Below are positions 47,701-56,700 of a stretch of 64,000 bases of DNA, piece after piece (within the stretch, counting starts at the first letter, position 1; every line of letters starts with the position of its first letter). Below the pieces are notes generated by a model. It ran no database searches. It worked only from the letters and a program-made list of their open reading frames with translations, and had not been told where the DNA came from. The stretch covers positions 4,860,001-4,924,000 of the forward strand of contig NC_092579.1 of NCBI RefSeq assembly GCF_037975245.1. The letters are read 5' to 3'. Source of the DNA: Apostichopus japonicus (lineage: Eukaryota; Echinodermata; Holothuroidea; Aspidochirotida; Stichopodidae). The position numbers were made by a program, and so were the translations under genes.

Positions 47701-50700
47701 AGCATGTGGTATTGGATAAGGTTTACTCCTTATAGGTGTTGTATCGCTGACTTTGATGACATGTTCACCGAGCTTTGTCTTCCCCGGTAGGTCAGTCAAA
47801 CTGTCTTCAAACTCTGTCAATATTTGTTGTACCTGTTGAGTTTTTGTTTTTCCTAATTGTCCGCTGATATTCACATCAGTACTTCGCTCCTTCTGAAACA
47901 TAGGTGGAAGATGTATAAGATCATCTGTGGAAAATGATTTGAGTTCAGATATACCAGATTCCTCTTGTGGTTCATCTTCTAGAACCGATGTGCAGACAAC
48001 TTCATACATACTTTGTATTGGCATCTCGAACATAGTGGCTGCCACTTCACGTCTGTTATATTTCTTTAGCAGGTTGGCGTGAAATGTTTTGACCCTATGG
48101 CCAAAGTCTATTTTGTAGTTCATTGTACCAACTTTCTCCACTATTGGAAATGGTCCCTTCCACTGCATAAGTAGCTTGTTCTTATCAGTGGGGAGAAGGA
48201 GGAGGACTTCTTCTCCTACTTTCATGTTTCTTACTCTTGCTTTCTTGTTGTAGTACGTTTTGTACCTTTGTCTAGACTTCTTGATCTCCTCACGTGCTAG
48301 TTGACATGTTTGCTCCAAACGTTCCTGTAAGTCCAACACGTACTGGTACACAGTCTTCGTCTCACTTACTTCTGATTCGCCGGTCCATAATTCCTTAAGA
48401 ATCCGCATAGGACCACGCACGGTCCGCCCATATAGCAGTTCAAATGGCGAGAAGCCTGTGCTTTCCTGTGGCGTTTCCCTGTACGCAAACAGTAGGGGAT
48501 CTATATATCTGTCCCAATCTTTAGGCCTTTCATCGCACATCTTCTTTAACATTGCTTTCAATGTGCCATTAAATTTCTCTACCAACCCATTGCACATGGC
48601 ATGGTACGGAGTCGTGGTTAATCGGCGAATTGACAATAATCGGCTAACTTCTTTCATGACGCCAGAGACAAACTGAGATCCTTGGTCAGTTAATACTTCT
48701 TTTGGGAAGCCTAATCTTGAATAAATTCCAAGGAGTTCCTCAGCTACTGACTCAGCTTCAATGGTTTTCATTGGTACTGCTTCTGGGTATCTAGTTGCGT
48801 AGTCAACTAAAACCAATATGTATCGATGTCCACGCTCTGTGGCTGGCTTGATCGGTCCTACTAAGTCTACTGCTACCCTTTGAAATGGTTCTTCAATCAG
48901 CGGCATACTTCCTAATGGTACTTTAGTAACACGACCTTTAGGGAGGGTTCTTTGGCATACATCACACGACTGACAATACCTGGTAACGTCTGCTTGCATT
49001 CCAGGCCATGTAAAGTCACTCATTACTTTATCACGCGTCTTTTTGGATCCTTGATGACCCCCTAGAATCGATTCGTGTGCTACCTTTAATACATGATCTC
49101 TGTAGTCAACTGGAACTACTACCTGCCTAAATCTGTTTCCAAATTCCACTCGAGGAGAACTAAATTCTCTGTAGAGAATGCCACTGGACTTCACATATTT
49201 ATGAGTACTCCCATTTTTACTCACTTTATCATCTCCTGTTTCGGCTAACTGTCTGATTTTTTCCAAGGTGGGGTCCTGTTGTTGCTTTTCACGTAGCATG
49301 TCTGCAGTAACCTCTTCACCAATCGGGGACGATACCTTTAACTTTTTAAAGGGCTTCTCTTTTGCTTTGCTCTGACTCCTTGTCTGTGCTGCGGCAACTG
49401 TATTTGGGTCATCATCATTCCTTATTGCCATAGGCTTGGTTACATTTGGTGGTGGTTGTACTGGTTGATCCTGTGTCTGTGACTCTTCCCAATTCGGGTC
49501 TGGATTGGTAGGTTCTCGTACACCTGGGACATTCCCTAGAATTAAATCATAGACTGGATCATTCATACACAAGGCCGAAACTGAACCTGAGAAGTATGGA
49601 GTATCCACGAGTATGTTGGCAACGGGATATTGTCGTACCGTACCGTCAATCAGGATGCAAGTTTTAACGTCACCTGTCATTTGGCTGGGCTTGACGTACT
49701 GAGATCTTACAACTACACCACTGCATCCACTGTCCCGTAATACTTTAACACTTTGATTCCCTATCTTACCCATTTGAACAGGCATCGACGATAAATTCTG
49801 ATCTTTACATGCGGCTGTAACTTGAGTCAATACAGTTAACTTGTGACCACAGTCTAATGTGAAGAATCCCTTCTTACTTGCTTGGAATAGATGAGGATCT
49901 GGCTTTACCATCATGAATGCCTCAATGTCTGTACATGCACCGCCAGTTTCCTTTTTGTCTGGAAGGTTCTGTTCGGTCAAAGTTGAGGCGCGTTTCTCCA
50001 TCATGTCACTAAATACATCTGTCATAAGAGCCATGGTTTGCATTCGCTTTGTCCTACAGTCTCTTGCAAAGTGGCCTGGTTTATCACAAATATAGCATTT
50101 CCTGGGTTCACTTCTCTGCCCAGAATACGTTTTCCCTTTCTGATTTTGTTGCTGGAACTTCTGATTGTGATTGTGGAATCTTCCGTTGTTACGATTCTGG
50201 TTCCTCGTGGAATTACTGTTTTGAGTACTTCTACTATTCTTGGAGTGACCAGGATACCAACCTCCATGTGCTTCTACATATTGATCGGTAAATTCACCCA
50301 TTGTTGTGATGTTCTTCGGCTTTCTTTCTTTCAGAAATGTTTCCAAATCTTTGCTACATGAGTTCAAGAACTGCTCTCTCAATATTATGTCTTGGAGTTG
50401 TTCATAAGTAGTTACTTCCTCTAATTCCATCCATCTATGGAGATAATTCTTTAATTTTGTGACATACTTGGTTCCTGTATCTTCATGTGCAGGTCTAATA
50501 TCACGAAATTTCTTCCTAAAACCATCGGCTGTAAGGTGGTATGCACGTAATAAGGCTTGCTTTACCTTGTCGTAATCTTTGGAATCCTCAAGTGAAAGTG
50601 ATGAATATTCAAACAATCCACAACCTTGAATAAGTGCTGAAAGACTTGTGGCCCATACAGTATCCCTATCCCAACCTTGCAATGTGGCATAACGTTCAAA

Positions 50701-53700
50701 TCTATTGATATATGCATCAATGTCGTCTTTCTCTTGGTTGAATGGTGGCAGTTTAGGTGGTCTACTTCTTGCTGCACTACCATTACCATGATAACCTCCA
50801 TTGCCTATCTGTGCTTGTGCCTCAGCTTGGGCTTGCTTTGCTTCTTCTATCTTGAGTTGTATTTCTAACTGCTTTGCCTTTTCTCTTTCTATCTTTTCTT
50901 GTCTCTGCCTATCTTCTTCTTGTTCGTGTGCATCAATCGCCCTTTGCTTAGCTCTTCGATCTCTTTCTTCATCTCGTTCTTGCTTAAGCTTGTCCCTTTC
51001 ATCATCTAAGAATTGTTTTAGTTCTACACCTTTGAGACCTAACTTTTCTCCGATTGACACAAGTTTTTCTAACTCTAGTTGACTAGTCATGACTAATGTA
51101 TAACAATGACAATGTATTGAAACCAATTACTGATGCCTGCAGTTTAGTTTAGAGTGCGCGCAATTTATAGTTACATCCGACAACAATGTAATTTCATATC
51201 ATAGGTAACACAGTTGTACGATTAAACAACAATGATACACTAATTGTGTAAGTGGATTTCACGTCTGGCATAAAACATGTAAAATACAAAACACAATTAA
51301 CTACTTGCCAACCAACATTACGTTAGATGTTGCTTCAGTTCTTGTCGGGACCGCCAGTAAGACGCTAGAATGGAAGTACACAGGTAGACCGACCAAATAA
51401 GAGCTGCTCTTGCGGAATTCGTCTGCGAATACAAGTAAATACAAACAATTAATATACATATAATTCACAGGTTGAATTTTATGACACCAACCAGTTATGT
51501 ATTTTTCACTTCTGTCAAAGAAAATGCTTATGCTTAAATCTTGGATAGAATTCCCGGATAGGCCCCCATTTAATTGTCACCCACAAAAAGAATGCAAGTG
51601 GCAATGCGACACATTCGCCTAGCGGCTATCCAAAATCAATATGCAATGTAAAAAAGAAATACTCCAACCAACTAATGATGCAGAACAAGTTTTATAAATT
51701 CAACTTCTTAAGTGAATAGGTATTTATTGAGGAGGAACTTTCTCCTTAAAATAATAAAAAAAAAGGAACATGCAAAATAAAGGTTACAGCGTTCTGTAAT
51801 ACTGCTTAGGAACACGTAGGACTCCTGAATACTTAGAGATAACAGATTGCTTTGGCGCAATCTTTACCAGAGGATAACATATACTAGATTTAGCTTAACT
51901 ACTGAAAAGGTTAAGACTTTCCAAAGTTTTGATACCCCTGGATCTTTTTCAATTGCGAGAGAGCAAACTGGCACGTATAAATTTAGTCTTAATATATATT
52001 AATTGGATATTCTTTTCTCTATAAAAGAATGAGATTACCTCTTCTAGTCTGAAGAGCTTTCCCCCCTTTACATCATGAAATTCTGATTTAACATTTATCT
52101 AAAAAAAAAAATGAGTTCTGAGTTGTCACTATGACGAATATTGCCTAAAGGTGTTGACAATACTTGTTGACACGTGGTTGCTGATATCAGGTTGTGGTAG
52201 GTGTTATAGTCGGTGATAAAACTATCCTCGAAAGCTTCCGGTCTTCGACCCAATGTGAGAGGAAAGTGGCAAATGGTTCCAGTTCTTAAACTGTCAGACG
52301 AGCTCTGCAATACAGCTTTACTTTATCCGGTCAGGTGATGTACTTCCATCCCAACTCTGCCGACAAGCTGCCCTATCCAGAACACTAAATATTGTGTGAT
52401 ACTGGAATCTCCAGGGAAAAATTGTGTTTCAAGCTTTCACAGTTAAATGCCAGATATTAATTAAAGTATGCCAGCCCAGGCTTCAATACAGGTATCCTAT
52501 ATATAGGATCCTGTGCCCCATGATATGAAAATCACAATATTGTAGCTCCGTCTTTTTCAGCTAAGAGATATAGCAGGACTCAATCCGATGATGGTATTTT
52601 GGAGAGTGAATAAAAATCTTATCCAACACTCACTTCACTGGCTGGATGTGATGTCACACATAATTAATAGTGTATCAATTTGCATAACTTGGCAATACAA
52701 TACATTGTCATCTTGACTATGTCCTGCCCTGGTAGGTTTCTTTTGTGTGCACTAGCTATGCTATGCTACCCTGTACCTTTGTATTATTATACTATGCCCT
52801 GACCTGGTGATGTTTCTTTTGTATACATACTCAATTATGCTACCTTGTATTTCTGTAGTGAATAGAGGGATTAGGGTTTATGTAAATTGTCCTACATCCT
52901 TGGATACTACTTTCCAACATCAACAACAACCAGCATTGACTAAAGTAAAAGTTACTAAAAAAAAACTTTCTAAAATAAACAGCTGACAGATTGACTTCTT
53001 CTGTCATACAAATACAAATTAACTAAATTATACTATTCTAATGTGACAACTACTATGACTTTCATCAACTGTTTCGTTTTATTTTGTTCGTTTATTTGGT
53101 TCTACTGACCAAAGAAGTGTTCCTGCTTCTAGAATTCTCTAGCACAATAAACTTATACTGAGAAGTACTGGGGATTTGATCGCCATATTCAAGGATTTTT
53201 TATCACCTGATTTATTCTGTTCAATGCTGCCTCTCAGCGTTCACAATCCTTTTGCATACACAACTGGTTGTCTGTTTAATTGTCTGTTCATTCATACTTA
53301 GTAAAGATTCCTAAATCCTATTGGTCCATTCAGGTCAGCTGACCGTGGTTAATCCTGTGAGTAACGCAAGGTAAAATTACGGGGCATCACTTTAATAAAT
53401 CTTTGGTTATATGTAACCAAAAATGTTTTGTTTTATGATTTTTCCCCCACACAAATGGTAGTGTATGAATGAACGGGGTTAATCAACGGTCTAGCGTGCG
53501 TTACTCACATGATTAATGCACTCCGGGTGTTAATGCTATCGCTGGATGCACTCGGGCTCCGCTACGCTCCGCCCTCGTGCATCGCTTGCATTATCCCCCG
53601 ATCGTGCATTAATCATGTGAGTAACGCACGCTAGACCGTTGATTAACCCCTTATTTAAATTGTATTTTTTACTGCACTTATGGGTTACACATCTTAAACG

Positions 53701-56700
53701 TGTTAAGGCATAAATGTGTAATGCCTGGTAGGAATTGTAGATATACTTCCACAATTTTGTCCGTATATACTGTAAATGCCCTTCCTTTGCCCTATTTCAT
53801 TGCCCTATTTCCCGGCAGAGAGTTATATTAAACAGATATGCAGAGGATTGTGCAAGTAACTGCAATGTAATCCTGATTGTAATCACGATTACATTACAAT
53901 GTAATCGTAATCGATTACTTCAACTTTAGGCTGTAATCGTAATCGTAATCATACATTCTCAAGTAATCGTAATCGATTACATTCAGATGTAATCGCCCCA
54001 AGCCTGCTTATAATATATGCTGACATAAAGTACAGATGTTGCTATTGTTCTCATGCTTTTTTGTTTTATTTTGTTTTTTTATTTGTTTATTTTTGTGGAA
54101 GTACCATCCTGATGATGTTTCTAATGTTTGCTATTTCATTTGTTTTCCTTTAAGCATTGTTTTTCCTGGTGGAGGTACAAAGGTCTTTGGTACCCAAACT
54201 GGCATTGGACGATCAGCTGCTTACATGTTTGAATATGCAAAGGAGGTGAGGTCTTAAAATGTTAACTTGCACACTAATCTTATCATTTCCAGTATTTTTA
54301 ATAGTTTTTATTTTATTTTATTATATTTAATTTGCATTTTGTCTCAGGCTCGTTGGAATCAATTTGAGACAGTGTCGACTGTCTCCCTTTCCACAAGTCG
54401 TGACTAAATTACAGCTTTAATTTTGTCTTCATGATCAGAAAGAAAAAAAAAACCATGTAGTGGTACAGTTTGAGGCAAAACTGTCTGTTCTTGATGTGCG
54501 ATGTATTCAGGAAGTTAACTATATTACCTCCATGTGAAAGAAAGGACGAAGATACTATCTTTAATAGAAAGATAGTCTGTTTATAACAAACTGCTTGTCT
54601 AAGTAAGAGCTAATAATAGGTTCTATGTAAAATTTAGGGGGTCTAGCATGTCAGTCTGATCAGAATCTCCTTCAAGGGTAGTTCGAACCAGTTCTGTTGT
54701 GAAGAAGATCTGCGAGGATGGAAATATTAGGCCCAGTCACCTTTGACATAAATTGTTAATCTTTTACAAGTCATTACCAAAATGAAAGTTTTAGTGTCGT
54801 CTTTTACATGATTTGAATAAAAATCTAGTCGATTATATTATCCTGTAAAAACTGTGACATTTAAGATCCTTCCTTGTTATATACTTCTAAGAAACTCTGC
54901 AAATTTAACCATTTATCTTTTGTGTTTCAGAGCTTTGACAAAGGTGACTACTTTGTAGTTTATGGAATCTGCTTTGGCTTTGAACTTTTAGCTATGTTAA
55001 GAGATGACTTTTCCTGTCTCACCACTAATTTGTCAGCAAGTGACATCAGCCTACCATTAAATTTCACTCAAGGTGAGACATCTTAGTTGGTATTTAATAA
55101 TTCTCAGTTCTTATATAGCGCAACTTACAATAAAGTCTTGCCGTGCTGTACTTAACCCTGGTCATTGGTAACTTATCACACCTACACACCAAAGTGTGCA
55201 CAATTCAAATAATCTCTCCTGGGGCACCACAGTGCACCACAGCCACGTGTCCCCTGGTGGACTACCCATAGGGTGCAGCCACAAACCGGCGCACGCAACT
55301 ATATACAAGTCACCTCGCAAGTCCCCATTTATACACCTGGGTGAATTTACACAAGTACAGTATTGCAGCATTTAGAGTTTCAAAAATCTATTTGTATATA
55401 TCTGAGTAGCTGTTACATGTATGCCATGGTGTGTACTCCTAACCTAGCATCTTATGTACAAAAATTTATACTTTTCTGCAACAACAGCATTCAATTTCTA
55501 TAGGTTTTATTCATCTTTTTCTGTGTACAAGATCCTTACTGTTCTTGGCAGAGAAAAACCCGTGGTATATATGTGATATCAACAAAGTAGGTAAAAAGTG
55601 AATTTATCTCCATCTCAAGGATGGCCGTATAAATGAACATCATGATAAGTTAGTTTGTAGGTGTACTCCCTGGTGAGTACCAGAACTAAGTTGTTTTTCA
55701 TAAAAGATTAAGAATATAATTACCCTTTCAGAACAAATGAAAGCACACTCCTTCAAGCATTCCTGTGAATATTTCTGCAGGCCTACAAGGTCATATAGTC
55801 CACCCCCCCCTCCCACCCTCTCTTCGGACACCCATGCACCCTTTAGTTATGTATCATTCTAACTATTTTACCTTTCCAGGTTATGAAAAGAGCAGAATGT
55901 TTGGGAAAGCTCCTGAAGATATAATTTCTATACTTTCCACACAAAATGTCACATTCAATGCACATAGAAAGGGCGTTACAACAACAGTAAGTACTTTCCT
56001 AATACTAAGACTGACTAAACCGTTTGTCAACAAACAAACAAAAATCTTTCATGTGTATTGCTGTCTAATCTGCAACCTGCACCACCGATGTTATCTTAAG
56101 GAATTCTAAAATGAATAAGTAAATGTTTGTGTCAGAACCATTTCATAAGAACAAACTGTTGTCTTTTAACATCCAATGTTGCTTTTATCAAATGCTAGGT
56201 TGTTCTAAAATAGATGGAAAAGAAAGCATATCATTATTAGTTTACTTCATAAAAGAATGAATCAACGTAGTGTTTTCAGTACAAACCACTTAATAAAATA
56301 AGATAAGCAAATATTAACTATTATATTACCATTCTGTTTCTCTCCACTTTTTATCAGACATTCAACCAGAACCATAAGTTAAACTCCTTCTATCAAGATC
56401 TTTCCACAAATAAAGACAAAAATGGTCAGGAATTTATATCTTCCATGGAAGGTAAGTCATTACTGTATAGCTCATGAAGCGTCATAGATTATCAAATTTA
56501 GGAGGGTAGATCATGTGTGCTTTGTAACATGTATGTATAATGGAATGGCATGGAATGTAAATCATTACAAAGTGTAGCCCAGTGATGTACGTAATGCTTC
56601 CCTATGTAATACTTCCTACGTAATGCTTCCTAAGTAATGCTTCCTATGTAATGCTTCCTACGTAATGCTTCCTAAGAAATGCTTCATAAGCAATGCTTCC

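Larger units (their letters stand above)
44800..53048 (-). mobile_element. Complete Gmr1-like Ty3/gypsy LTR retrotransposon
   Basis: An 8249-bp element read on the minus strand: 5' LTR 53048-51575, candidate primer-binding site 51568-51551, Gag-Pol 51126-46438, polypurine tract 46289-46279, 3' LTR 46273-44800. It is flanked by the 5-bp duplication ACTAC (44795-44799 and 53049-53053), so both ends are intact. The LTRs begin TG and end CA. It lies antisense in intron 2 of gamma-glutamyl hydrolase, so its own poly(A) signal is not read with the host transcript. The domain order (protease, integrase, reverse transcriptase, RNase H) is reversed for integrase relative to ordinary Ty3/gypsy elements. 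I place it in the Gmr1-like group from that order plus the gypsy-type enzyme motifs. Intact frame, ends and matching LTRs point to a recent insertion. Confidence 0.95.
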
